NCBI GenBank assembly: GCA_934045075.1
Contig: OW203737.1
Coordinates: forward strand, 1,446,001-1,510,000
DNA from: Yponomeuta sedellus
Lineage: Eukaryota > Arthropoda > Insecta > Lepidoptera > Yponomeutidae
DNA length: 64,000 nucleotides
Direction: 5' to 3'
In this document: positions 1 to 11,650 of the stretch, piece by piece
Position numbering within the stretch: the first letter of the stretch is position 1
Layout of the letters: every line of letters starts with the position of its first letter
Position numbers and translations under genes: made by a program
Notes under the pieces: model-generated
Database searches by the model: none
What the model saw: only the letters and a program-made list of their open reading frames with translations
Told to the model about the DNA's origin: nothing

Positions 1-527
1 AAAAGTCTACAGTGTGTTGTGCTTACGAAAGTTTTAGTTCAAAAACATTCCTATTCCTGTTTAATTTGCACCGTCTCCACTCCACATCGTTTCGCAGAAG
101 CCCACACCTGTCTGATAGAAACACCCTCATTACGTGGATGATGGAGCAAGATGCAGTTTAATTCACTCGCTGTTACTTTTATCAGCAAATAGACATCTCG
201 ATTCAGCGTAGGACATTTCAACTAAGCTCTAAATATAGCGCACTTGAAAGAGCGTGCCTCGTAATCATTCATCCGTTACGTGCCATTTCACACAGTTTCG
301 GGCCACGAAATAAGCGTATAATAACGTCTAGTCTAGCCAAGTGATGTGTAGGTAATTTTATTCTATTAGGTATATTATAATGTTCCTCACATGCTCTCTT
401 CATAATCTTTTTTTTGTTGCTGTTTACTTGTTTAATCTGTGTTTCTAGGGCAATGTAAAATAAATGTCTTCTTCCTGCTTCCTTCTTATTGTATATGTTA
501 CAGTGAAAAGTCTTAAACGGTCAAAAC
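1..527. other. AT-rich sequence with nothing recognised
   Basis: Only short open frames without familiar motifs are present, and no repeat seen elsewhere in the window was noticed. Probably intergenic or old transposon sequence. Confidence 0.5.
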
Positions 528-816
528 TTGTTTTGACTTTAAAAACCTATTTAGAGGCTAAAAATTCCACCCATTCCGGGATTCGAATCCGCGACCTCTG
601 GCTATCCGTGCCAGCGCTCTATCCAACTGAGCTAATGGGCGACTCACCGGCATCAGTGAAATTTCAAACCTCTTTACACTATTCTCTGTATTACGTACAG
701 GCAGCGACATCTGGCTGAAGTAGATTGCATCACTTATAGCCCCAACTACATACTTTGCAGTTAGGTTTTTACATCGGAATGATATCGCTATACCCACATG
801 ATTGATTGTTTTGACT
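528..816 (-). repeat. SINE-T copy, tRNA-derived, with 11-bp target-site duplication
   Basis: Nearly complete SINE-T unit on the minus strand, flanked by TTGTTTTGACT at 528-538 and 806-816. The tRNA-like part lies at about 568-641. On the minus strand it carries an A-box-like TAGCTCAGTTGG and a B-box-like GGATTCGAATCCCGG. The end at 541 begins AAAAACCTATTTAGAGGC directly beside the duplication, so this copy stops at the run of five T and lacks the A-rich tail seen in other copies. The other end is the conserved leader start, read on the plus strand as ACCCACATGAT. Clean duplications of this length point to retroposition. Confidence 0.85.
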
Positions 817-869
817 GTTAAAATTAGTCAAATGTACTATTCTCCAAAACTTACATTTGAATCATTCGA

Positions 870-946
870 TCTGCGACAGCAAAAATATAGGTGCGACGAA
901 GCGCGAAGTGTAGCGAAGAGCGAAGGAGCGTGTTAGGTTGAACATC
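870..946 (+). repeat. Dispersed repeat of about 77 bp, first copy
   Basis: This stretch contains GGTGCGACGAAGCGCG and GGAGCGTGTTAGGTTGAAC and recurs on the opposite strand at 5633-5706. The two copies are clearly related but not identical. The family is not recognised. Confidence 0.6.
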
Positions 947-1760
947 TAAGACCGAAAACCAACTCGACATTGTTGGATACATATTAGAATTTTACATAGT
1001 TTTTCTGCATTTGAAACTAGTTCTGACTGATTTTAGCAGTCAAGAATAGTTTTGCCCGTTTAAGAGTTTTGACTGTAACATATATACTGCGAATTAACAT
1101 CCATTGAAGTATAAAACTGTTAACTGGACAACGATGCCTCTGGCTCATAGAACATTGCACGATTATTACCCGATATTGGAGATCAGATCTCGAGCCTGAA
1201 ATGACGATGGACGGGACACCTGGAGAACCGAAAAGACGTCAGGTGGGCCAGGGCAGTAACAGAGTGGAATATTTTATATTTAACTTCTATTTATTCACGG
1301 TTACCGCACAGAAGATTATCTTTCCGCGGTTTTCCTTGCCCGCGATCGGACAAACGCAGGGGGTACAAACAGGTGCATCGCTCATCCGCCCCCAGTGGGC
1401 AAGGACCTTGGTATTTGCGACCCCCGACCCTCCAGCTGCCTTCTGGCCGCAAAGGCGGTTGGGGTCCGCTTAAACTTATGTGTAGTCGTCATCGTATTAT
1501 GGACATTGTATCAGTTAGAAAGCATCAACAATGTATCAACCTTTACATGATGTACTACTGAATAAACATTTTGTTTTGACAATGAATAATTGACTTGATC
1601 TGAGTCTGTTCTAAACCTACATCAGTTGTGTCTACAAACATATTCCTTCGTGATGTGCTTATAGTACTTACAATAGACAAAACATTAAAATGGAGAAATG
1701 TTTACCGTAGCTGTTTGTGCTAAGTACAATTATGGCGGCTTTCACTTTCATGTTACATTG
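946..1760. other. Unassigned region with a GC-richer patch
   Basis: A GC-richer stretch near 1320-1475 interrupts AT-rich sequence. The open frames across it have no recognisable domain. Nothing else could be supported. Confidence 0.4.
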
Positions 1761-1824
1761 TACTTTGACATTCAGCAAACTGAATGTAAATTCTTTACGT
1801 TGAAATAAATTGAATTGAATTAAA
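1761..1824 (+). repeat. LINE 3' end fragment
   Basis: TTGACATTCAGCAAACTGAA followed by an AATAAA signal and a TTGAATTGAATT tail. Related sequence recurs at 38605-38662 and 43226-43275, with different short tail repeats. This looks like the 3' untranslated end of a non-LTR element. No coding part is attached. Confidence 0.5.
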
Positions 1825-1873
1825 CTGTTAATTACTAATTTATAGATATGACATATTAAATGTGAATCAATCT

Positions 1874-1962
1874 GGTGTGTGTGTGTGTGTGCGAGGGTGA
1901 GTACGTGTGTGTGAGGGTGTGTACGCGCGCGTGTGCGGGTATGTGGGTATGAGTGGATGTGT
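1874..1962 (+). repeat. GT-rich simple repeat
   Basis: A perfect GT run is followed by an imperfect GT, GA and GC dinucleotide tract. It generates His/Thr-rich frames on the other strand that are not genes. Confidence 0.85.
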
Positions 1963-2274
1963 TTTGCACTTGTGGATAGTGGGTGAGGGACCATGATATG
2001 GGGCATAAGGGACTATCCAGTATTGGAAGTAGCGGGCTTGTAATGTTGATGAAATTGCAAGAAAAGAGGAAAATCAATTTCACTGTCATAAGGATAGCTT
2101 TTTATAATATTAGTTTTACCATATGTGTAAAGCTCGCAAATTACTCCATAACTGTTTTTCGAAATTTTCTTTTGAAATGTTTTTAAAAGTCTAGTAGGTA
2201 GCTTGTTTCCGTATTGTTTTAAACATGATAAATTAGTATAAAGAAAATTGCTGAATGTGCCTTTAATTGGCAAC

Positions 2275-2395
2275 AATTATTTTAATTATACTATTTTATT
2301 TTAATGCACTAACCCGTGCTAAGGACAAATTTAAAAACCTATTTAGAGGCTAAAAATTTCACCCATGCCGATTTCAATTTCAATTATTTTAATTA
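2275..2395 (-). repeat. 5'-truncated SINE-T copy with 14-bp target-site duplication
   Basis: AATTATTTTAATTA flanks the insert at 2275-2288 and 2382-2395. The insert reads inward from the A-rich tail on the left and stops in the T arm of the tRNA-like part. Tail present, 5' end missing and a long duplication together are the usual outcome of target-primed reverse transcription. Confidence 0.85.
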
Positions 2396-2520
2396 CATAC
2401 ATACATAACCTCACGCCTGTATCCCAGAGGGGTAGGCAGAGACCAGGGACTGCCACTTGTAACGATCCTGACAGATCACTTTCGCTTCATCAACGTTCGT
2501 AAGTCGTTGCACGCACGCAT
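2393..2520 (-). repeat. RTE-like LINE 3' end fragment
   Basis: Read on the minus strand this is the last codons and tail of the LINE also found at 27329-28021, ending in CAGGCGTGAGGTTATG and a short TATG repeat. It encodes part of the terminal motif with Leu-Met-Asn-Val-Asp-Glu. Heavily 5' truncated. Confidence 0.75.
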
Positions 2521-2644
2521 TTTTTTATTTATTTCAATTATAAACTATAATTTTCTTATTATGTAAGAGTGTTTTATAAGAGGGCCGTTGGATTACTTTT
2601 TTTTTTTGTAGACTACATACGTTCCATTGCAGGGCACAGTCTCT

Positions 2645-2697
2645 TAGAAAGAAAGATAAAGAAAGAGAGAGAGAGTGAGAAAGAGAGAGGGAGAGTA
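2645..2697 (+). repeat. GA-rich simple repeat
   Basis: Purine tract of GAAA, GATA and GA units. Low complexity only. Confidence 0.8.
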
Positions 2698-2755
2698 TTG
2701 GCTTACTTATATTTAAACGGGTCAAATCGCGATTATTTATTAGGTAAAACGTAAT

Positions 2756-4155
<1,400 letters not shown>

Positions 4156-4407
4156 TTTCCCGACGTTTCGGCAGCGTTACAGTTGCCGTGGTCTCGGGTA
4201 GACTGCCGAAACGTCGGGAAATAAGGTAATTACGTTTTACCTAATAAATAATCGCGATTTGACCCGTTTAATATATAACTATGTATGAGTATCGCGAATC
4301 ATTAAGAAATAGTATTGGTTTAATTACTACGCGTGCCCATCGCGTATTGGCAATGTCAAGCGCTGAGGTATTTGAACACCGAATCTTGGCTTACTTATTG
4401 CTATGTT

Positions 4408-4566
4408 ATCAACCCTTTGTATGTCCCCACTGCTGGGGCACGGGTATCTTTCTGCATCGCAGGAAGGTTAGGCCATAGGAGTATGGAGTATGGTGGAGAC
4501 CACGGGGGCCAAGACCGGTGGAGCATTGTAACTCGGGCCATACTGTCAGAACTTACCGGACCGCCC
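4408..4566 (-). repeat. SINE-5S body fragment
   Basis: The minus-strand 3' half of SINE-5S, recognised by CCCCAGCAGTGGGGACATAC (complement) and the ATGCAGGAAG inverted motif. The 5S-like head is missing and a short internal duplication is present near 4480. Confidence 0.75.
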
Positions 4567-4597
4567 AAAAGCTTACCTATTCTTCTTCTTCTTCATG

Positions 4598-4657
4598 CTT
4601 TTTAGTCCACTGCTGGGCATAAGCCCTCCCCTAATGAACGCCATAACGCAAGCTTAC
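4598..4657 (-). repeat. LINE-B coding-end fragment
   Basis: On the minus strand this encodes the terminal Tyr-Val-Gln-Gln-Trp-Thr type motif in degraded form (GTCCACTGCTGGGCAT on plus). The same segment recurs many times in the window. Confidence 0.55.
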
Positions 4658-5133
4658 CTATTAAATGAAAAAAAATATATACGATACAGGCACACCAATA
4701 TTGGGGACCAACTGACCTCGTTTCTTTCCAAATATGGGACAGTGTGTAGGCGGGAATCGAACTTAAACAAAAAACCTCACAAGTAGCCGCAATCACGGAA
4801 ACACGTCGAGCATTTAGCTCCCAAGATTAAAAACTGAAATAAGAAAAATAACTAAAAACCCGACTGCGGAACATCAACCTAAGTGCCACGCAATGAGTCA
4901 TATTGTTGAATTTGGGTCCCGCCTGCTTAGCAGTTAGTGTTCAACAGTCGGTTTGTTGGGTTTTTTATATTGAAGTTTTTTATTTATATCCTTTTATTGT
5001 ACGAATACATAGGCTGCTACTTATGTATGCGGAATCTGGGATTCCAATAATTTTAAACGCAATGTCTGACCTCCATGGTCAAATTCGTTCTTTTTTAAAT
5101 ACTGGCCGCTAATATTTTTCTCTAAACGTATAT

Positions 5134-5227
5134 ACGTTAGTTGTTTGTGAAAATGTTTCTGCAAAAAGGCAGAGAACTGCCTTTTTGCAGAAACATTTTC
5201 GGCTGGTTATAATTTGGCAACTAACGT
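5134..5227. repeat. Nested hairpin in the mariner leader
   Basis: Perfect 24-bp arms at 5149-5172 and 5177-5200 surround a 4-nt spacer. An outer ACGTTAGTTG/CAACTAACGT pair lies at 5134-5143 and 5218-5227. The arm core CTGCAAAAAGGCAGAGAAC recurs at about 5600, and a variant recurs at about 6038 just before the transposase start. The hairpin is therefore probably an inverted copy of leader sequence. Confidence 0.8.
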
Positions 5228-5263
5228 TTCAAATAATATTATTTTGCGGAATAATCATTTGGC

Positions 5264-5486
5264 AACTATTCTTATTTAAAAACCTATTTAGAGGCTAAAA
5301 ATTTCACCCATGCCGGGACTCGAACCCGCAACCTCTGGCTATCCGTACCAGAGTAGCGAGCGTAGCCAGAGGTTGCGGGTTCGAGTCCCGGCATGGGTGA
5401 AATTTTTAGCCTCTAAATAGGTTTTTAAATTTGTTCCTTAGCACGGGTTAGTGCATTAAAAATAAAAATAGTGTAACTATTCTTAT
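5264..5486. repeat. Palindromic SINE-T with 12-bp target-site duplication
   Basis: AACTATTCTTAT flanks a 199-bp insert. The arms are two inverted copies of the 3' half of SINE-T, meeting near the anticodon stem of the tRNA-like part. Both arms carry the same copy-specific base, GGGACTCGAACCC on the left and GGGTTCGAGTCCC on the right, where most copies have GGGATTCGAACCC. Only the right arm continues into the A-rich tail. The left arm begins at AAAAACC. Confidence 0.9.
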
Positions 5487-5632
5487 ATATTTTTTTTGAT
5501 TTCCTAACCTCGTAGTTGCCAACTGTTTGTTTGGTTTGCTTTTTATAATGAAATCTTTCAAAATGCCAACTAGCACAATTCGGTCGGCCAAATTTTTTTC
5601 TGCAAAAAGGCAGAGAACCTTTGGTCTTACAT

Positions 5633-5706
5633 GTTCAACCTAACACGCTCCATCGCGCTCCGCTACGCTACGCGCTTCGTCGCACCTATATTTTTGTCGC
5701 AGATTG
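5633..5706 (-). repeat. Dispersed repeat of about 77 bp, second copy
   Basis: Inverted relative of 870-946, read as GTTCAACCTAACACGCTCC on plus. It lies inside the mariner leader. No target-site duplication was found. Confidence 0.6.
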
Positions 5707-6102
5707 GGTCTCGTCGGCCTCCCCTCTAGCCAGTAATATTTCCATTCCCAGTAATATTTTTCTTAAATTAAAAATGCAAATATTTTTTTTTATCATAAAA
5801 TCAATGTATAAAAAGGGAACTTACACTGACGAAACTTTATTCATCTAATAGTTGTTTGCCTAGTATAAGACTTGACAAATAATACATTCCCAAAACGTTT
5901 TGTATCATTATAATAATCAGCTTAACAATAATCCTACCAAATGAAACATTGCGATACAAAAATTTGTAAATCGTTTGTTGTCAACGTCAAATATAGGTGA
6001 AACGTTGGTTGGCAAGTGATACTCAGCGTAACAATTTTCTGCGAAAAGGCAGGACACCGTTGTTTGTTTTTGTTGGGTTTAAAATGTCATATCGCTGAAA
6101 AA

Positions 6103-7154
6103 ATGGAACTCACTCGTGAAAATATTCGTGCTATGATTTATTACGATTTTCGACGTGGTTTAACGCAACAACAGTGTGTAGATCAATTAACTTCGACTTT
6201 TGGTGGTGAAACTCCATCAAAAACGACTGTGTATCACTGGTTTAGTGAGTTTAATCGCGGGCGCAGTAAGCTCACGGACGAAGTTAAAGAAGGTCGCCCG
6301 AAATCGGTGGTTGTGCCACAAAATATTAAAGCTGTGCGAAAACTAATAATGCAAGACCGCTATGTTACATATCGCGAGATAGAGGCTATTCTGGGCATAT
6401 GTATGACGAGCATTCATAGGATATTACATGAACATTTGTCTGTAAAAAAAATTGTTCGCGTTGGATCCCGCACAACTTAACTCAGGATCAAAAATATGCT
6501 CGCGTCGAATGGTGCAAGAAAACCTTAAAAAAATTCAACACAGGCGACTCAAAATCTATTTATAATATCTACACAGGTAACAAATACTGGATCTACGCGT
6601 ACGATCCCAAAACTAAACAACAATCAACAGTTTGGGTGTTTCAAAATGAGCCGAACCCTACGAAAGTGGTTCGTGCAAAAAGCACTGCAAAGCAAATGGT
6701 GGCCTGCTTTTTTGGTATTAATGGCCATGTGGCTACAATACCACTGGAGAATCGCAGAACGGTTAATTCGGAGTGGTACACGACCATTTGTTTGCCGGAG
6801 GTATTTGAATAAATACGCCAAAACAACCAGCGACGCAGAATCATACTTCACCATGACAATGCTAGCTGTCATACATCTCAGGAAACAACTACATTTTTGG
6901 ATGGCCAAAAAATAGAATTGATGGGTCATCCACCGTACAGCCCTGATTTGGCTCCCAATGATTTCTATTTACTCCCAAATGCAAAGAATAAAATACGTGG
7001 TCAACGATTTTCTACCCGTGAAGATGCCGTAGATGCGTTCAAACAGCTCGTTTTGGAGATACCTCAATCAGAGTGGAAAAAGTGTTTTACAAATTGGTTT
7101 CATCGAATGCAACAGTGCATCGATAATAATGGAGAATACTTTGAAAAACAATAA
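6103..7154 (+). pseudogene. Mariner transposase, broken
   Basis: The frame from 6103 begins MELTRENIRAM, an amino-terminal helix-turn-helix region typical of mariner transposases. It runs to a frameshift near 6465 and a stop at 6477. Coding resumes in another frame with RWIPHNLTQDQKYARVEWC, is interrupted by TAA near 6809 (after Pro-Glu-Val-Phe-Glu), and finishes at 7154. Mariners use three Asp residues. The first, normally in Thr-Gly-Asp-Glu, reads Thr-Gly-Asn-Lys here. The second (HHDNA) and third (SPDLAPNDF) are kept with the mariner spacing. The full length near 345 codons matches the family. The protein cannot be active: one frameshift, one stop and one lost catalytic residue. Confidence 0.9.
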
Positions 7155-7251
7155 AAGCATATTGCAGCATAGCATAGCATAAAGCATAGCCATATACATT
7201 TGTTTATTTTTTCTATTCCGCATACATAAGTAGCAGCCCTCGTATGATTAA

Positions 7252-7403
7252 AAGTGAACTAACAGTTAATCCTTTCTAAAAGACGCATATCACCTCAGTC
7301 ATCCGAGACCACGGCACCTGTAAAATTGCCGAAACGACGGAAAATTGTAAAAAATATATAATAAACGAGTGAAATCCGTGTAAAAACAGTTTTAATTATG
7401 TCT
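7252..7403 (+). repeat. Penelope-like element 3' end
   Basis: Contains CACCTCAGTCATCCGAGACC, a GGCACC...GTGCC-type hairpin, GAAAC, and the end ACAGTTTTAATTATG. The same arrangement on the minus strand follows a Penelope-like coding fragment at 42490-43060, which links this sequence to that family. Confidence 0.65.
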
Positions 7404-8086
7404 AGTACTCGTGTTAACCTCAGAAAATACTATACGAATATGAGTACCAATTTTTGGTTTTTGTATTTTATAATTTTGTACATTTTGTTTATTTCTGTAA
7501 TTTCTCTGTTGATCTTATTTGGGATGACTTAGTGTCTACATTATGTGTCATACTTAGTTGTACTGGTTTTTTGTTGGCTTGGTATCTTAAGATACAGATC
7601 TCTGATTTAGTTTAGGACCCATTCAGCCCACAAATCACTCGTAATGCAGCATATTGTACCACTGCTATTTGTAACTAAATTGTGGATGGGGAAATAAAGA
7701 TTATTTGTATTTGTACTATATTTTTTCCGTTGTAATTATGCTTATTTCATAAAGCCTATGATACTCGTGCATAAATGAATCGAAGGAATCGACGTAGTTC
7801 TTATTTGTCAAAATCTGACCATTGGTTGAGGAGTTATGAGGGAACGTTGAATCGGACATAATTACATACATACAAGCAAACACATTACCCTCTTTTTGGG
7901 CTCCGCCGCAGTCGGGTAGGAAGAATTACGAGGCTGTTAATCAGTCGCTTAAATCTAATTGACAAACTTTGCTGTCCGCCCACGAGGGCGCTTTGATGTG
8001 GGTAATTACAGCTTGTTTGACATTATAATTGAAAGAACTTGATTAGCTAAACTGTTTGGTAACAAAAATACAACATTGCCTTGACT
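7404..8086. other. AT-rich stretch with a probable LINE 3' end
   Basis: Around 7440-7725 the sequence ends in GGGGAAATAAAGATTATTTG followed by TATTTGTA, which looks like a polyadenylation signal and short tail of a LINE. The remainder is unassigned. Confidence 0.4.
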
Positions 8087-8258
8087 GCCTCGTTGCTCTA
8101 GCCGTTGAGGCGCTTGGGTACCAAGCCAAAGGTCGTGGGTTTGATTCCTACTGGAGCCCGCCATACATATTTACAAGTGACCTCAGTCTGGGTGTGTTTT
8201 CATGTTTGTGACCTCTTTGCCTGGCTACCATAGTAAAGGGTATCCTAGTTAGGCACAT
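8087..8258 (+). repeat. SINE-M copy, tRNA-derived head
   Basis: An A-box-like GCTCTAGCCGTTGAGGCGC is followed by a B-box-like GGGTTTGATTCC. A body with TTTTCATGTTTGTGACCTC is shared with 8529-8690, 25909-26085 and 46052-46245. This is the usual order of a tRNA-headed SINE. It is a repeat, not a tRNA gene. Confidence 0.7.
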
Positions 8259-8266
8259 GGGCAAGT

Positions 8267-8510
8267 GATTGTGTTGTTATATTACTTTTTAATGCACTAA
8301 CCCGTGCTAAGGACAATTTAAAAAACTTATTTAGAGGCCAAAAATTCCACCCATGCCGGGATTCGAACCCGCGACCTCTGGCTATCCGTGCCAGCGCTCT
8401 TTCCAACTGAGCTAATGGGCGACTCACCGGCATCAGTGAAATTTCGTACCTCTTTACAATATTCTCTGTATTACGTAGAGGCAGCATTGCAGGCAGGAAG
8501 ATTGTGTTGT
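8267..8510 (-). repeat. SINE-T copy with 11-bp target-site duplication
   Basis: GATTGTGTTGT at 8267-8277 and 8500-8510. The minus-strand unit has the A-rich tail on the left and is truncated in the leader on the right. It belongs to the subtype with TTTCCAACTGAGCTAATGG rather than CTACCAATTGAGCC. The tRNA-like part is at about 8353-8425. Confidence 0.85.
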
Positions 8511-8528
8511 GTGAAAGTTATTTTGTTT

Positions 8529-8690
8529 CACTCCCTCGTTGGTCTAGCGGTGTCACGACTGGTTCCCGTGCCGGAGGTCTTGCGCTCGATTGCCAGTGGG
8601 GGCCGCCGTACATTTGTACTGATCGGCTAGTCTGGGTGTGTTTTCACGTTTGTGATGTCCTTGCCTGGTATGCTATTTGAGACCAGAACA
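8529..8690 (+). repeat. SINE-M copy, diverged
   Basis: Begins CTCCCTCGTTGGTCTAGCGG (A-box-like), has a weak B box, and keeps the body motif TTTTCACGTTTGTGATGTCC. Adjacent to two SINE-T copies. Confidence 0.6.
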
Positions 8691-8694
8691 AGTC

Positions 8695-8954
8695 ATAGTG
8701 TTTATATTATTTTTAATGCACTAACCCGTGCTAAGGATAATTTTAAAAACCTATTAAGAAGTAATACAGAGAATATTGTAAAAAGGTTCGAAATTTCACT
8801 AATGCCGGTGAGTCGCCCATTAGCTCCGTTGCGCTGAAAAGAAAGAGGAACTAGAAGAAAGAACGCTGGCACGGATAGCCAGAGGTCGCGGGTTCGAATC
8901 CCGGCATGGGTGGAATTTTTAGCCTCTAAGTAGGTTTTTAAAAGTGATAGTGTT
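8695..8954. repeat. SINE-T copy with inverted internal part
   Basis: The left end is tail sequence on the minus strand, ending after AAAAACCTATTAAGAA. It then switches to a plus-strand unit that runs from AATACAGAGAATATT through the tRNA-like domain to GTAGGTTTTTAAAA. An 8-bp ATAGTGTT lies on each side. The A box is disrupted by an insert near 8830-8855. Confidence 0.7.
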
Positions 8955-9229
8955 ATGTGGAAGTTATCGTTAACCTACCTACGAGTATTAAGTCGTGTGT
9001 TAAGTAGAACCTAAAGAAATGAAGAAGTCAGCGTTTTGCAGTAAACTAACTTACTTCAATCACACAAAAATTATACAGTGATTTGCGTCGTAGCTATCGG
9101 TAATCGAAAAACAGAGGCCAAGTGAACACATCGTGGTTCTAGCTATGAAGCTCGAGAGAGGGGATACTAACAGCATCCAAATTCACAGGCATTGCCTAGA
9201 CATCGTGTGAGCCTGTATTCCATCTAAAA

Positions 9230-9415
9230 AACAATGTTCCAGACACCGCAGCGTCCGAGTGGTCCTTTCACCCATCTAGTGCGAGTAAAGATGCCCCTGG
9301 ACGCTGTATAAATCATCTAATTAGACGTTAGATGATTTCATACAGCGTCCAGTGGCACCTTCCCTCATTACATGGGTGAAGGGACCACTCGGACGCTCGG
9401 AAGTTTTTTAGACGG
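9230..9415. repeat. Imperfect palindrome of SINE-G type sequence
   Basis: Two inverted copies of the segment with AGCGTCC, ACCCATCTAGTG and GGACGCTGTATAAATCATCT meet at ATTAGACG near 9318-9326. Outer ends pair as CTAAAAAAC and GTTTTTTAG. The arms differ at several positions, so they are older or of separate origin. Confidence 0.7.
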
Positions 9416-10146
9416 AGTAGACTTGTATTGACTGCAAAACGGTGACATTTGCATCGCATCCCACCGTGCGTCCAAGGTGCTTCCCACGGTCGTCATCTGC
9501 CAAATGCACAAATAGCCTAACACGACGCGGGGCACCGTAAAAGCACCACTAATAATAGGATACAGTTAGCCGGGAAAAAAACCCGGGCGGTATTAAACGT
9601 GCCCGGGTGCGCTACGCTACACGCGACGGTTCGTTCCTGAGTGGTTCAAAATATTGACCCAATTTCTCGTGAGCTTGGCTGTTTTATATTGCATATTGAC
9701 ATTTTGCACGTATCGTACTGACATTTGTATTTTCCGTTTTAATGTACCTATTATTTATGTAAGTGATTCCTTATTGTTATTAACACATATGACAACCGTA
9801 TGACGCTCTCTCTTAAAAATATGTGTATGCCTAGAAAGGGCAAAACATGCAGAATCTGAATATTCCACACTGTAGCACCTTTTTAAACTCATGTTTAACA
9901 AATAAATATCTTTATCTTTATATATTTGTGAATAGTATCTAGGTACCAAAAACAGTTTTTTCTTTGTTATTGTTTTTTCTTGAATATCAGTGACTAGGCA
10001 GAATAAAAAAATATCACGAAATGAATGTGTATGCTTAGGCAGCGAGATGAGTGCCAGATCCCAATGTTTTGAATGCGTTTCCTGTTGAAATTTCAAATTC
10101 ATTTTCTAAAAGAAAGCTGCAGAGTTTCAATGACATACGTTTGGAA
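9416..10146. other. Unassigned AT-rich region
   Basis: A CCCGGG-rich patch near 9570-9610 is the only distinctive stretch. A 115-codon minus-strand frame at 9755-10102 shows no recognisable domain. Confidence 0.4.
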
Positions 10147-10210
10147 GAAATGTTCGGTACTGAAATGAAATGAAATTTATTTGGCAGAAAGACGCCTTTT
10201 ACATTGTTTT
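10147..10210 (-). repeat. LINE-type tail (GAAAT repeat)
   Basis: GAAATGAAATGAAATTTATT matches the short ATTTC tail of LINE-D, but the sequence inward differs, so it may be another LINE family. Minus-strand orientation. Confidence 0.45.
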
Positions 10211-10745
10211 TCTTGAATTTAAAATACTTATGGAGATGTAATATAGTTGAGGTTTCAGGAGTAAAGTTACAGCTGGTATCTAAGCTAGACTGGGTCTGTA
10301 ATATAGATATCAGCTTCCATCAATATATTGTCTGAGGCTACAAAACAGTAGAACTAAAGAAAAGAGAATACTAGTAATTTCTTCTTTTATTAGACATATA
10401 TTTGTTACCGCTCTCATCACTCCGTGCACTGGCCACGAAATATTTTGATAGGTTTTAAATGTTCAAAGTTTAATACAAAAAATCTATGCACATGCAACGT
10501 TGACTAAACCGCAGATTAACAAAGCTATTCCACTACGCAATGTATCACACATTGTCATTATAAACTACAAATTTTATTTTTATTTTTATGAAACTCAGCG
10601 CAGCTGCATCATTTACTTGTTAATTTATTATTATAACATAGACAGACTTTACAGGCAAATCCAAATCGATAAACATGAGTCTCTAACGTTATTAATATAA
10701 AACAATGTGTCACAAATTAAGTATGAATAAAATCTAACAGCAAAA
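10211..10745. other. AT-rich sequence with nothing recognised
   Basis: Short frames only. No repeat relation to the rest of the window was seen. Confidence 0.4.
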
Positions 10746-10803
10746 ATTTAATAAAAAATGTAATAAACGAGCATAAATCCGTATAAAAACAGTTTTAATT
10801 AAG
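10746..10803 (+). repeat. Penelope-like 3' end, terminal fragment
   Basis: ATGTAATAAACGAGCATAAA and ACAGTTTTAATTA match the last 55 bp of the copies at 7252-7403 and 42490. Confidence 0.6.
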
Positions 10804-11089
10804 CAAAAATTTAGTCGATTAAAATAGTCAATTATAATCATAATAGTGGCAACACTATCAGGTGACCGCTTGGGATGGGCCCTGCGTACCTTGTGATTAC
10901 GAATCATAATTGTAGGCAAGTAATAAGATAATCGGCCCAGCTCAGAACACCTTGGCTAAATGTGTAATGCGTTGCACCAGACTGACATTTTAATGTTATA
11001 TTTAGAAAGCACATTGTGAAATTGAAAGCTGCTTTTCTTTAAATAGTTATTGAGAATACTTAAAACTGAAGTTACAAAGTATTGTAATA

Positions 11090-11260
11090 GAGTGAAATGT
11101 GCGGCAGAACGCTGGCTTCTCAATCAAGACGTCGTGGGTTCGAATCCCGGCATGTGCCAATTTTGTTTTTCTATGTTATGTACATTTATAAAGTTTTAGT
11201 AGCAATACTACTCATTAACTGTGGCGGAAAACATCGTGAGGAAATCCTAGTGTCTGAAGT
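11090..11260 (+). repeat. tRNA-derived SINE fragment
   Basis: A B-box GGGTTCGAATCCCGG precedes a body with TTTATAAAGTTTTAGTAGCA and GGAAAACATCGTGAGGAAA. The last motif is shared with SINE-G copies at 14232 and 55575. The A-box half is degraded. Confidence 0.6.
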
Positions 11261-11489
11261 ATTAACCTACCTTAGCGCTTGCTGTGTACAATGGTTAAGT
11301 GTTAGTGCGGAAATCTCAGATATATAGGGTGAAATAATATATCGGGCAGATTTGGGCGGAAAGGCTTGTAAAGGACGCCTCAGGCTGACACATACGTAAG
11401 GTCGTAATGTTCTTCACTTGTAAAAAAAGTTCTTTAATTTTAAGATCAATTAAGAAAGCATAACTAGCTATTTAAGAGTAATATCATAA

Positions 11490-11620
11490 TGATTCGCGAT
11501 ACTCATGAATAGTTATATATTAAACGGGTAAAACGCTATTTATTACCTCATTTCCCGACGTTTTATCTCATAAATAATCGCGATTAGACCCGTTTATAAT
11601 ATAACTATTTACGAGATGTA
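11490..11620. repeat. Penelope-end foldback, decayed
   Basis: TTAAACGGGTAAAACGC on the left and GATTAGACCCGTTTATAA on the right form imperfect inverted arms around CCCGACGTTTT. A shorter and older relative of the palindrome at 2707-4277. Confidence 0.55.
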
Positions 11621-11650
11621 GCGAGATATTTTTTTGTCACTGTAATTGTA

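Larger units (their letters stand above)
5011..7240 (+). mobile_element. Degenerate mariner element with nested insertions in its leader
   Basis: The terminal inverted repeats share 24 bp: GGCTGCTACTTATGTATGCG starts at 5012 and its complement ends at 7238. The left end is at a TA. Intact mariners are near 1.3 kb. This one is 2.2 kb because the region between the left end and the start codon holds a hairpin (5134-5227), a palindromic SINE-T (5264-5486) and a dispersed repeat (5633-5706). Family assignment comes from the transposase remnant at 6103-7154. Confidence 0.8.

Noticed and set aside
1668..2089. His/Thr-rich frames on the minus strand
   Set aside because: Produced by the GT-rich simple repeat at 1874-1962.
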